From Montanilutibacter psychrotolerans (GTDB lineage Bacteria > Pseudomonadota > Gammaproteobacteria > Xanthomonadales > Xanthomonadaceae), in NCBI RefSeq assembly GCF_003719825.1, contig NZ_RIBS01000003.1:124001-188000 (forward strand): a DNA stretch of 64,000 nucleotides, read 5' to 3'. A program made the translations under genes and the position numbers. Under the pieces are notes generated by a model. The model was not told the origin of the DNA. It ran no database searches and saw only the letters and a list, made by a program, of their open reading frames with translations. Of the stretch, positions 56,551 through 64,000 are shown in pieces; positions within the stretch are counted from its first letter, which is position 1; every line of letters begins with the position of its first letter.

Positions 56551-57112
56551 CGAGCCAGCCCTTGTAGTGCACCAGCCGCCCGGCGATGGGCAGCGACGCG
56601 CCGACATCGAACCGGTAGCGGCCATCGCGCAGGTACTCGCGCGCATGAACGCCGGAAAACCAGGACAGCGGCAACGGGATGCCGAGTGCGCGCACGCGGG
56701 CCACGCGCCAGTCGATGAACTGACCGTGCTCGGGATCGTTGGCAACCGCCATGCGGAATCCGAACGTGACCAGCCCGAGCCGCTCGCACAACAGCCCATC
56801 GTGTTCCCATAGCCGCGAGCGCATCGAATGCGTGCCGACGCGGCGCGTCCATTGCTCGCGCCCGTCGCCGGCGATGATCTCCACCTTGATGGGCCCCCGT
56901 CCGCGCGGTGGCAATCGCGTCACCCAGGCGCACAGGCGGGAGAGCAGACCGTCGCCGCGCACGATGTCCACCTTGCCGCGGTAGACGTGGCGTCCGTCGC
57001 GTTCGTGCAGGCAGCGCAATCCCGGCGCCAGCTCGTCGTAGCGATTGCCCAGCACCCGCTGGTACAGCGTCGACGCCGGATGCGCCGACGGAAACTCAGA
57101 GATAGTGGTCAT
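56540..57112 (-). CDS. DUF4166 domain protein
   Basis: A 190-residue protein from the ATG at 57112. It starts TTISEFPSAHPASTLYQRVL and contains the family phrases GLRCLHERDGRHVYRGKVDI, GLLSRLCAWVTRLPPRGRGP and GREQWTRRVGTHSMRSRLW. The C-terminal half is beta-rich (RYRFDVGASLPIAGRLVHYK). DUF4166 has no known activity but is often fused to saccharopine-dehydrogenase-like domains. Its 5' end overlaps the upstream secreted-protein gene by 17 nt and its 3' end overlaps the DCC gene by 11 nt. Confidence 0.82.
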   Translation of the reverse strand: MTTISEFPSAHPASTLYQRVLGNRYDELAPGLRCLHERDGRHVYRGKVDIVRGDGLLSRLCAWVTRLPPRGRGPIKVEIIAGDGREQWTRRVGTHSMRSRLWEHDGLLCERLGLVTFGFRMAVANDPEHGQFIDWRVARVRALGIPLPLSWFSGVHAREYLRDGRYRFDVGASLPIAGRLVHYKGWLDVE

Positions 57113-57932
57113 CGAACCCCCTCCAGTCCTCGGGTACCGGGTAGCTGGCGCCATCGTGCCGCAGACGCACCTGCTGCTGCGATTCGTGGTGCTCGGACTC
57201 GTCGCACTCTCCGCCCTTTTCGGCGGTAACGGAATCGACCACCTGTCCGGAGACCAGCAGGTCGGCCCAGCCCGACGGCCCCGGCTCGCCGATTGCGACG
57301 GTGCGGGTGATGTCGCGCCACCGGCCAACGCAGCGCGTGTCCCATTCGCCGCTGGCCCGGCCCACCGCAAGGTTGCGCAACACCGGTTGCAGCGCGCCAT
57401 CGCGCACGACGTACAGGCGCAGGCTCTCGATGCTGAAGGGATTGGCACGCGATGCGCCGGTGCGCGCGATGCGCACGCCGAAGGCGAGCACCTTCGGGCC
57501 GAGCCGGTACAACGCCGTGTCGAGGTTCAGACCGGTGACGCCGATCGCATCGGAGGTCAACACGCCGTTCTCGCGATGGCGATGGCGCACCGCCAACGTG
57601 GCGCTGTCGACCACCAGCACCTCCAGGTCTGCCACGCCGATGGGCTGGCCCTGTTCGGCCTCCTCGACCGCGGCCGAGGGTTCGAGCAGCGTCACCGCGA
57701 GCAGCGTCAGTTCCGGTTGCGCCGGCCACGCCTTGCATTGCACCTGGGCGAGGTCGATCACGCGCGAGCCGTCGTGCAGGCGCAGTTGCAGGCCGTCGTC
57801 GTGCACGCTCGAACGCGGGTAGGCCGCGCCCAGGACGCTGGCCAGCGTGGCGTCGTCGCAGGCCAGCGCGACGCGTGGGCACAGCAGCATGGCAGTGGCG
57901 AGCAACAGACTCGTCAGCAGGGAATGCGTCAT
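57096..57932 (-). CDS. Secreted protein of unknown function
   Basis: A 278-residue protein with a signal peptide (LLTSLLLATAMLLCPRVALA) and cleavage before CDDATLASVLGAAYP. The mature chain has LQLRLHDGSRVIDLAQVQCK, LEVLVVDSATLAVRHRHREN and IARTGASRANPFSIESLRLY, with no recognised family. Three Cys are present in the mature part. The ATG at 57932 is preferred because the upstream frame is Arg-rich. It is the first gene of the overlapping secreted/DUF4166/DCC unit. Likely periplasmic. Confidence 0.78.
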   Translation of the reverse strand: MTHSLLTSLLLATAMLLCPRVALACDDATLASVLGAAYPRSSVHDDGLQLRLHDGSRVIDLAQVQCKAWPAQPELTLLAVTLLEPSAAVEEAEQGQPIGVADLEVLVVDSATLAVRHRHRENGVLTSDAIGVTGLNLDTALYRLGPKVLAFGVRIARTGASRANPFSIESLRLYVVRDGALQPVLRNLAVGRASGEWDTRCVGRWRDITRTVAIGEPGPSGWADLLVSGQVVDSVTAEKGGECDESEHHESQQQVRLRHDGASYPVPEDWRGFDDHYL

Positions 57933-58003
57933 CGGATCCTTCCGGAGATGGGGGAAATCTGTCGGCGAAGCCCGTCGGCCGCCAGCGGGTCGTGAAGGCG
58001 GCA

Positions 58004-58786
58004 TCAACCGCGCGTGGGATCGATCCACGCCAGCGACGCCAACCGCCCGCTGCGGCGGTCGCGGCGATGCGAGAAGAATCGCGTCGGCTCGGCGATCGTG
58101 GACAGCCCGCCGCCGTGGACGCGCGCCGGCTCCAGTCCGGCGGCGGTCAGTCGCCGACGCGCCAGCGCGTAGAGGTCGACCTTCCAGTGATGCGGCCGGG
58201 TGCTGACGAACGCCGCGCCGGCGGACCAGTCGCGCGAAACGAAAGCGTCGTACACATCCACGCCGACTTCGTATTCCTGCGGCCCCGCGGCCGGACCGAG
58301 CCAGGCCATCACGCGATCGGCGGGCGTGCGCATCGCCGCCACCGTGGCCTCCAGCACGCCGTCGGCCAGTCCGCGCCAACCCGCGTGCGCGGCCGCAACC
58401 TCGCTGCCGTCGTCGGCGCAGAACAGCACCGGCAGACAGTCGGCGGTGAGGATCGCAAGCACTACGCCCGGGGTCGATGTCACCGCCGCGTCGCCCTCGG
58501 GTTCATCGCAGGCGTCCACGCCGTCGGCGTCGGGTCCGTCGAAGCGACGCACCGTGGTGCCGTGCACCTGACGCAGCCAGCGCGGCGCGGCAGGCAGCCC
58601 GGCCAGTTCGCACAGCAACGCGCGGTTGCGATCGACCGCGGCCGGATCGTCGCCATCGGCCGTGCTGCGGTTACCGAAGTTGAAACTGTCAAAGGGCGCT
58701 TGCGACACACCGGCCCCGTAGCGCAGCGTGGTCAGCCCGCGCACGCCGCGCGGCGCGGGCCAGTCGGCGTCCAGCCACGCGGCCAT
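58004..58786 (-). CDS. pgeF: PgeF/YfiH-family polyphenol oxidase or purine nucleoside phosphorylase
   Basis: A 260-residue protein of the LACC1/YfiH family. The zinc/copper-site motifs are RWLRQVHGTTVRRFDGPD, VVLAILTADCLPVLFCADD and VAAAHAGWRGLADGVLEATV, supplying the conserved His/Cys residues. GGGLSTIAEPTRFFSHRRD is near the end. E. coli YfiH removes L-Ser mis-incorporated in peptidoglycan (PgeF), and relatives act as purine nucleoside phosphorylases; the family assignment is firm but the activity here is not. It starts 4 bp after rluD, a standard pairing. The ATG at 58786 is taken; the upstream frame overlaps rluD. Confidence 0.9.
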   Translation of the reverse strand: MAAWLDADWPAPRGVRGLTTLRYGAGVSQAPFDSFNFGNRSTADGDDPAAVDRNRALLCELAGLPAAPRWLRQVHGTTVRRFDGPDADGVDACDEPEGDAAVTSTPGVVLAILTADCLPVLFCADDGSEVAAAHAGWRGLADGVLEATVAAMRTPADRVMAWLGPAAGPQEYEVGVDVYDAFVSRDWSAGAAFVSTRPHHWKVDLYALARRRLTAAGLEPARVHGGGLSTIAEPTRFFSHRRDRRSGRLASLAWIDPTRG

Positions 58787-58790
58787 GGGC

Positions 58791-59765
58791 TCAGCGCGCC
58801 TTTTCGGCCGCGGCGGCGGTGTCGTCGTGCAAGGTCCGAACCAGCGCCTGCATGTCGGCCGGCATCGGCGCACTGCAGCGCACCGGCTCACCGGTGATGG
58901 GATGGGCGAACTCCAGGGTCTCGGCATGCAGCGCCTGGCGCTTGAAGCCGCGCAGCGACTCGATCAGCGCATCGGTCGCGCCCTTGGGCAGCTTGAGCGG
59001 GCCGCCGTACAGCGGGTCGCCGACGATCGGGTGCTTGAGGTGCTGCATGTGCACGCGGATCTGATGGGTGCGACCGGTTTCCAGGCGGCACTCCAGCAGG
59101 GTGTGGGCGCGGAAGCGCTCGCGCAGGCGGTAGTGGGTGACCGCGTCGCGGCCGTCCTCGCGCACCGCCATGCGGATGCGGTCGCGGGGGTGGCGATCGA
59201 TCGCGAACCGGGCGGTACCGCCCGACACCAGCGCGCCGACCACGACCGCCAGGTACTGGCGATGGACCTCGCGCGAGGACAGTTGCTCGACCAGGGCGGT
59301 GTGCGCGGGCAAGGTGCGCGCGACCACCATGACGCCGGAGGTGTCCTTGTCCAGGCGATGGACGATGCCGGCGCGCGGCAGCGCGTTCAGCGACGGGTCG
59401 CGGTGCAGCAGCGCGTTGACCAGGGTGCCGGTCGGGTTGCCCGCGCCCGGATGCACCACCAGCCCGGCGGGCTTGTCGATGACGATCACGTGCTCGTCCT
59501 CGTACAGCACCTCCAGGGAGATGTCCTCGGGCTCGGAGTGGGTCTGGATGTCCAGCACCACGGCCAGGGTCACCGTTTCGCCGCCGCGGACCGGGTCGCG
59601 CGGGCGGGCTTCGTGGCCGTCCAGGAGGGCGTCCCCGGACTTGATCCACGCCGACAGGCGCGAACGCGAGTAGTCCGGGAACAGTTCGGCAAGCACCGCG
59701 TCGAAGCGGCGCCCGGCGGAGCTGTCGGGGACGATGGCCTGCAGGGGGAGGTCGGACTGGTTCAT
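58791..59765 (-). CDS. rluD: RluD, 23S rRNA pseudouridine(1911/1915/1917) synthase
   Basis: A 324-residue pseudouridine synthase. The N-terminal S4 RNA-binding domain has [20 protein letters not shown] and [20 protein letters not shown]. The catalytic Asp is in [37 protein letters not shown] and [20 protein letters not shown] are family-typical. The start at 59765 matches homologues; a 1-kb upstream open frame runs antisense through bamD and is rejected. Divergent from bamD, with 81 bp between the starts. Confidence 0.95.
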   Translation of the reverse strand: MNQSDLPLQAIVPDSSAGRRFDAVLAELFPDYSRSRLSAWIKSGDALLDGHEARPRDPVRGGETVTLAVVLDIQTHSEPEDISLEVLYEDEHVIVIDKPAGLVVHPGAGNPTGTLVNALLHRDPSLNALPRAGIVHRLDKDTSGVMVVARTLPAHTALVEQLSSREVHRQYLAVVVGALVSGGTARFAIDRHPRDRIRMAVREDGRDAVTHYRLRERFRAHTLLECRLETGRTHQIRVHMQHLKHPIVGDPLYGGPLKLPKGATDALIESLRGFKRQALHAETLEFAHPITGEPVRCSAPMPADMQALVRTLHDDTAAAAEKAR

Positions 59766-59800
59766 GGGCAGGCGGTATTCAAGGAGGCGCGTCGCGGGGC

Positions 59801-59809
59801 TGCTATTAT
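59801..59809 (+). promoter_or_regulatory. Extended -10 promoter of bamD
   Basis: TGCTATTAT matches the TGN-TATAAT extended -10 form at one mismatch. No good -35 lies at 17 nt. A start near 59816 would leave a leader of about 31 nt before the bamD ATG. Confidence 0.45.
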
Positions 59810-59846
59810 CGGCGCTTCGTGCCCTCGGCGCCCGTTGAAACCTGCC

Positions 59847-60704
59847 ATGACCTTCCGTTCCGTCCCGCTGCGCTTGCTGACCCTGCTGCTGATCGTCACC
59901 GTTGCCGGTTCCGGCTGCGCCCGCTTCGGCAAGATGTTCAAGGACAAGGACGCGGACGAAGGCGCCCCGGTCGAGGAGCTGTACGCCAAGGGCCATCGTT
60001 CGATGACCAACGGCAACTGGTCCGGCGCGGAGGCCACCTACAAGCGCCTTGTCGCCCAGTACCCGTACGGCCCGCACACCGAGCAGGCGCTGATCGAAAC
60101 CGCCTACGCCCAGTACAAGGCGGGCAAGCACGAGGACGCGGTCAGCAGCATCGACCGCTTCATCCGCACCTACCCGACCCACCGCAACATCGCCTATCTG
60201 TACTACCTGCGCGGCCTGGCCAACTCCAACCGCGACACGGTGTTCCTGCAGAAGGTCTGGCGCCTGGACCCGAGCCGTCGCGACCTGGCCACCCCGACCC
60301 AGGCCTACAACGACTTCTCGATCGTCGTGGAGCGCTACCCCAACAGCCGCTACGCCGCCGAAGCACGCAACCGCATGGCCGCGCTGCGCGACACCTTCGC
60401 CCGCCACGAGCTCGAGACCGCGCTGTACTACCTGCGCCGCACCGCGTGGGTGGCCGCCGCCAACCGCGCCAAGTACCTGCTCGACACCTACCCGCAGTCC
60501 GCCTACCAGGACGATGCGATCGCCACGATGGCGCTGGCCTACGACAAGCTGGGCAACCAGACCCTGGCCGGCGACGCCAAGACCCTGCTGCAGCAGACCT
60601 CGCCGAACCACCCGTACTTCGGCGGCAACTGGCCGGATTACCCGAGCAACTGGCGCAAGCTGAACCCGTTCGCGGGCGAGAAGTCGGCGCTCGACAACGA
60701 CTGA
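59847..60704 (+). CDS. bamD: BamD, outer-membrane assembly lipoprotein
   Basis: An essential BAM-complex lipoprotein that works with BamA to fold outer-membrane proteins. It has 285 residues. A type II signal peptide with lipobox is present ([12 protein letters not shown]). The mature chain has five TPR-like repeats, including [40 protein letters not shown] and [20 protein letters not shown]. The C-terminus is [17 protein letters not shown]. It is followed by a strong hairpin and a duplicated copy of its own 3' end. Confidence 0.95.
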   Translation: MTFRSVPLRLLTLLLIVTVAGSGCARFGKMFKDKDADEGAPVEELYAKGHRSMTNGNWSGAEATYKRLVAQYPYGPHTEQALIETAYAQYKAGKHEDAVSSIDRFIRTYPTHRNIAYLYYLRGLANSNRDTVFLQKVWRLDPSRRDLATPTQAYNDFSIVVERYPNSRYAAEARNRMAALRDTFARHELETALYYLRRTAWVAAANRAKYLLDTYPQSAYQDDAIATMALAYDKLGNQTLAGDAKTLLQQTSPNHPYFGGNWPDYPSNWRKLNPFAGEKSALDND

Positions 60705-60833
60705 ACCGGGACCGCCTGCAGCGCAGGCCGCCCTGCCGGTCCATCCCGGCGCCAAACGACAACGCCGCCCTCGGGGCGGCGTTGTCGTATCAGGCGCAGA
60801 CGCACGGGCGGGCGGCGGCATCCCGCCTGCCGG
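60639..60833. repeat. Copy 1 of a 195-bp direct repeat (bamD 3' end plus terminator)
   Basis: The last 66 bp of bamD plus 129 bp downstream are repeated at 61029-61223 with a 390-bp offset. Only three substitutions are seen (60722, 60789, 60800 against 61112, 61179, 61190). Copy 1 is the functional bamD end. Confidence 0.97.
60754..60790 (+). terminator. Hairpin terminator downstream of bamD
   Basis: AAACGACAACGCCGCCC, loop TCG, GGGCGGCGTTGTCG then TAT. The 17-bp stem has one mismatch at its base. It begins 49 bp after the bamD stop. Confidence 0.85.
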
Positions 60834-60849
60834 TATGCCGACTAGCGAA

Positions 60850-61023
60850 GTAGGATGGGTTGAGCGCAGCGATACCCATCAACCGGGATCCAGGCGGGAG
60901 CGAAGGCAGCACTCCTGGCGACTGCGGAATCTGTCAGGCCGACCCACGGCGCCCTCGGGATTGCAGCTGGCGCATCGGCTGCCATGGCGTGCGATGGGTA
61001 TCGCTACGCTCAACCCATCCTAC
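60850..61023. repeat. Inverted pair of REP-like palindromes
   Basis: The left arm (60850-60880) starts GTAGGATGGGTTGAGCG. The right arm (60993-61023) is its reverse complement over 31 nt with one mismatch. Each arm also contains its own short palindrome GATGGGT/ACCCATC. The spacer of about 112 bp carries no gene. GTAGGATGGGTTGAGCG-type repeats recur in proteobacterial genomes and are probably mobilised by REP-associated transposases. Confidence 0.8.
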
Positions 61024-61028
61024 GCGGC

Positions 61029-61223
61029 TACCCGAGCAACTGGCGCAAGCTGAACCCGTTCGCGGGCGAGAAGTCGGCGCTCGACAACGACTGAACCGGG
61101 ACCGCCTGCAGTGCAGGCCGCCCTGCCGGTCCATCCCGGCGCCAAACGACAACGCCGCCCTCGGGGCGGCGTTGTCGTTTCAGGCGCAGTCGCACGGGCG
61201 GGCGGCGGCATCCCGCCTGCCGG
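61029..61223. repeat. Copy 2 of the 195-bp direct repeat
   Basis: Contains the last 21 codons and stop of bamD without the rest of the gene, plus the terminator hairpin. It ends 3 bp before the nadE stop codon. The bamD fragment is non-coding debris. Confidence 0.97.
61144..61180 (-). terminator. Bidirectional hairpin serving nadE
   Basis: AAACGACAACGCCGCCC, loop TCG, GGGCGGCGTTGTCGTTT: a perfect 17-bp stem with A/T ends on both sides. On the minus strand it lies 46 bp past the nadE stop. Confidence 0.82.
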
Positions 61224-61226
61224 CGG

Positions 61227-62876
61227 CTAGTGGTAGCCGTTGCTGATCGGGTAGCGCCGTTCGCGGCCGAACGCGCGGCGTGAAACCTTCGGACCGGGCG
61301 CGGCCTGGTGGCGCTTCCATTCGCTGATCCGGACCAGTCGCAGGACACGATCGACGGTGGCCGCGTCGAAACCGGCGTCGACGATCTCGTCGCGCGACTG
61401 CTCCTGATCGACGTGGCGCAGCAGGATCGCGTCCAGCACGTCGTACGGCGGCAGCGAGTCCTGATCTTTCTGGTTCTCGCGCAATTCGGCCGATGGCGGG
61501 CGGTCGATCACCGCCTGCGGGATCACCAGGCCGCCGTGGGTCGCGGTACCGCCCACGGTGTTGCGCCAGCGCGCGAGCGCGAACACCTCGGTCTTGTACA
61601 GATCCTTGATCGGCGCGTAGCCGCCGCACATGTCGCCGTAGATCGTCGCGTAGCCGACCGCGTACTCGCTCTTGTTACCGGTGGTCAGCAGCAGGCCGCC
61701 GAACTTGTTGCTGAGCGCCATCATCAGCGCGCCGCGCGTGCGCGACTGCAGGTTCTCCTCGGTCACGTCGACCGCCTGGCCTTCGAACTGGCTCGCCAGC
61801 GTGTCCAGGAACCCCTGGAACGGCGCCTCGATCGGCACGGTGATCATGCGCACGCCCTGCGCGGCGCACTGCTGCGCGGCAAGGTCGTTGCTGAGGTCGG
61901 CGGTGTAGCGCGATGGCATGCGCACCGCAGTGACGTTTTCCGCGCCCAGCGCATCCACCGCGACGGCCATCACCAGCGACGAGTCGATGCCGCCCGACAG
62001 CCCCAGCCATGCCTTGGTGAACCCGTTCTTCCGGCAGTAGTCGCCGGTGCCGCGCACGATTGCGCGCCAGGCCAGCGCATCGCGGCTCTCGTCACCCTCT
62101 TCCTGCCACTGCAGCGCGGTGAATCGGCGGGTCGCCGCGTCGTAGTCGACCACCAGCCACTGATCGGTGAATGCCGCAGCGGCCGGGTGCACGGTGCCGT
62201 CGCCATCGGCAACCACCGACGCGCCGTCGAATACCAGCGCATCCTGCCCGCCCACGGTATTGAGGTACGCCAGCGCCACGCCGGTCTCGGCCACGCGCTG
62301 CGCCAGCAAACCGTCTCGTTGGGCGTGCTTGTCGCGCTCGAACGGCGACGCGTTGGGCACCAGCACCAGTTCCGCGCCGGCACGGGCCGTGCTGGCCAGC
62401 GGTTCGGCGAACCACAGGTCCTCGCAGATCACCAGGCCCACCGGCACGCCCTTGACCTCGAACACGCAGTCTTCGCGATCGGGATCGACATCGAAGTAGC
62501 GGCGTTCGTCGAACACGGCGTAGTTGGGAAGTTCGCGCTTGCGGTAGGTGTGCGCGAGGGTGCCGTCACGCAGCACGCTGGCGGCGTTGTAGACCACGCT
62601 GCCGGCGCTCTGCGGCCAGCCCACCACGGCGGTGATGCCGCGCACGCCGGACGCGATTCCGCGCAAAGCCTGTTCGCAATCGGCCAGGAAGCGCGGGCGT
62701 ATCAGCAGGTCCTCGGGTGGATAGCCGCACAACGCCAGTTCCGGGAACAACACGATGTCGGCGCCGAACTCGTCGCGCGCGTGCGCGATGAATTCCGCGA
62801 TCCGGGTGGCATTACCAGCGACATCGCCCACGGGAAAATCGAACTGGGCAAGCGCGATGCGGAGTTGTGTCGACAT
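61227..62876 (-). CDS. nadE: Glutamine-dependent NAD+ synthetase
   Basis: Amidates deamido-NAD to NAD+ using glutamine-derived ammonia. It has 549 residues. The N-terminal nitrilase-like glutaminase domain has the catalytic Glu in VLFPELALCGYPPEDLL, Lys in YRKRELPNYAVFDERRYF and Cys in VGLVICEDLWFAEPLAS. The C-terminal PP-loop synthetase domain has KAWLGLSGGIDSSLVMAVAV and LLTTGNKSEYAVGYATIYGD. The order glutaminase-then-synthetase is standard. It converges with bamD across the duplicated terminator region. Cytoplasmic. Confidence 0.96.
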   Translation of the reverse strand: MSTQLRIALAQFDFPVGDVAGNATRIAEFIAHARDEFGADIVLFPELALCGYPPEDLLIRPRFLADCEQALRGIASGVRGITAVVGWPQSAGSVVYNAASVLRDGTLAHTYRKRELPNYAVFDERRYFDVDPDREDCVFEVKGVPVGLVICEDLWFAEPLASTARAGAELVLVPNASPFERDKHAQRDGLLAQRVAETGVALAYLNTVGGQDALVFDGASVVADGDGTVHPAAAAFTDQWLVVDYDAATRRFTALQWQEEGDESRDALAWRAIVRGTGDYCRKNGFTKAWLGLSGGIDSSLVMAVAVDALGAENVTAVRMPSRYTADLSNDLAAQQCAAQGVRMITVPIEAPFQGFLDTLASQFEGQAVDVTEENLQSRTRGALMMALSNKFGGLLLTTGNKSEYAVGYATIYGDMCGGYAPIKDLYKTEVFALARWRNTVGGTATHGGLVIPQAVIDRPPSAELRENQKDQDSLPPYDVLDAILLRHVDQEQSRDEIVDAGFDAATVDRVLRLVRISEWKRHQAAPGPKVSRRAFGRERRYPISNGYH

Positions 62877-63034
62877 GTTGCGAACCTGATTTTGCGCCCG
62901 GCACCTGGTGCACCGGGCCGGAGGGCCGCCGCGAATGTCGTCGCGGTGGCAGCGGGCGTGTCATGCAGGCCGGCATTGTTTCAGAAAGCACCGGCGCTGG
63001 CGCCGGCGCCGCCGTCGGCACGATCGTGCCGAGT

Positions 63035-64000
63035 TCATTGGACCGGCAGGGTGCGCGCGTTGGCGCCCGGGGTGCCGCCACCGGACAACGACCAGCGCGC
63101 GGGTTCCCGCAGGTAGGCGCGTGCGAACGCCCGCGCGGCAGTCGATGACACGTGGTTGTCGTCCCAGAACAGCGCGTAGCCGTCCTTCAGCACCGGACAC
63201 TCGACCTCGTTGCAGAAGAAGTCGCGCGGGTCGAGCACTTCGACGTTGTCGTGCCTGGCCGCGATGTTCGCCAGGACCCGCCGTGCCGGCGCCGCCTGGT
63301 GGTCGAACATGTCGCGCGGCATCGCGCACCGGTCGAGCAAACCGGCGGCAATGCACTTTGGCGCGCGCTCCAGCAGAGCCGGCGAGGGCTCGATCAGGAT
63401 GACCCGGCGGACCCGGGGCGCCACCTCCGCGACCGCCTGCTCCAGGCCAGTTGCGATCGATGCCGGTGACTGGAACACCTCGCCGGCGTGGGTCGGCCGA
63501 TCCTGGAAGTACGCCAGCCAGTGCGCCGCAATGACGAGGGTATCGACGCGATGCTGGCGCAGATAGTCCCGAACCAGTGCGTTGTGCCGCTGGCATTTCT
63601 CCCGATGCCCAGGAAAGTCCGGTCGCCGGGTCGCAAAGTTGCTGATCGGCGCGCACGAGTCGAGCGTGAATCCGATCGCCGATTGGTTTGCGGCGCTGGC
63701 CACTTCCCAGCCGAACGGTTGCCAGGCAAGGGCATGGGAATCTCCCCAGATCACCAGTGCCGGCTCGCGCGCGGGCAAGGAGCGGCAGGAGGCCGGCTTC
63801 AACCCGGCGATGCTGTCATCGAGCCCGTAGTGGCATCGCCGCATGTTGGCCGGACGGTCGTTCTCGGCCGCCGACACCAGTGCATCGGGCGGCGGCCCGA
63901 TCATCAGTTTCCCCAGCGCCAGAACCGAGGCCAGCAGGGCGAGCGAGCCGGCAGCGCCCATCGCCACCACGCGCGGCTTCGGCAGCGTGGGCATGGACCG
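63035..64000 (-). CDS. SGNH domain of an OafA/YrhL-type acyltransferase, partial
   Basis: The frame is open to the right edge of the window (codons CGG TCC before the ATG at 63994), so this is probably the C-terminal part of a longer protein. A hydrophobic helix (VAMGAAGSLALLASVLALGK) precedes the SGNH hydrolase-like domain. Block I is LVIWGDSHALAWQPFGWEV (Gly-Asp-Ser). The Asn region is in DTLVIAAHWLAYFQD. The catalytic Asp-His pair is in FWDDNHVSSTAARAFARAYL. In OafA-type proteins such a domain follows ten transmembrane helices and O-acetylates surface polysaccharide; those helices would lie beyond the window. A stand-alone 319-residue protein from the ATG is the alternative. Confidence 0.8.
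   Translation of the reverse strand, partial: RSMPTLPKPRVVAMGAAGSLALLASVLALGKLMIGPPPDALVSAAENDRPANMRRCHYGLDDSIAGLKPASCRSLPAREPALVIWGDSHALAWQPFGWEVASAANQSAIGFTLDSCAPISNFATRRPDFPGHREKCQRHNALVRDYLRQHRVDTLVIAAHWLAYFQDRPTHAGEVFQSPASIATGLEQAVAEVAPRVRRVILIEPSPALLERAPKCIAAGLLDRCAMPRDMFDHQAAPARRVLANIAARHDNVEVLDPRDFFCNEVECPVLKDGYALFWDDNHVSSTAARAFARAYLREPARWSLSGGGTPGANARTLPVQ

Overview
The window looks like chromosomal DNA from a high-GC gammaproteobacterium of the Xanthomonadaceae/Lysobacteraceae (Lysobacter/Luteimonas-like). This is inferred from gene order and protein character: a complete ybgC-tolQRAB-pal-cpoB-queE-queC-tRNA-Lys block, a kup gene between ruvA and ruvB, an aspS/yebC/ruvC neighbourhood, a large TonB-dependent receptor and many short secreted proteins. 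No species call is possible from the sequence alone. No IS element, prophage or CRISPR array is visible.

Layout. 1-9.1 kb: a truncated membrane-anchored repeat protein, relA (synthetase-only type), a small secreted protein, hrpA and dps. 9.3-13 kb: recQ, then a small islet with two short secreted/lipoprotein genes, bounded by a minus-strand terminator and tRNA-Lys(TTT). 13-29.2 kb: one long minus-strand housekeeping block. In transcription order it runs aspS, GNAT, alpha/beta hydrolase, yebC, ruvC, ruvA, kup, ruvB, ybgC, tolQ, tolR, tolA, tolB, pal, cpoB, queE, queC, tRNA-Lys. 29.4-38.6 kb: a DUF3011 repeat protein, fmdB-type zinc ribbon, phzF, a zeta-toxin/Phd-type toxin-antitoxin pair with a visible promoter-operator, an ABC-F ATPase, a KefB/YbaL-type antiporter and yceH. 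38.7-46.2 kb: an accessory-looking region with a membrane-anchored PASTA protein, an overlapping soluble protein of unknown function, a TonB-dependent receptor and a 605-residue cysteine-containing protein with transthyretin-like domains. 46.3-53 kb: clpB with a near-consensus sigma-32 promoter, then an otsB-GH15-otsA operon (trehalose synthesis plus a glucoamylase/trehalase-like enzyme). 53-58 kb: an NCS2-type permease and an overlapping cluster (saccharopine-dehydrogenase-like, DCC-family, DUF4166, secreted protein). 58-64 kb: pgeF, rluD, bamD, nadE and the SGNH part of an O-acetyltransferase cut by the window edge.

The clearest unexplained structure is at 60.64-61.22 kb. The bamD 3' end plus its terminator is duplicated (two 195-bp copies, 3 mismatches) around an inverted pair of 31-nt REP-like palindromes. 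This gives bamD and nadE, which converge, one hairpin terminator each. Other points worth a second look are the nearly exact 207-bp tandem duplication inside the DUF3011 gene, the PASTA/unknown gene pair with an 88-90 nt coding overlap, the 605-residue orphan protein, and the toxin-antitoxin operator. I did not find a system that I can confidently call new. The 38.7-46.2 kb region is the best candidate for uncharacterised biology.
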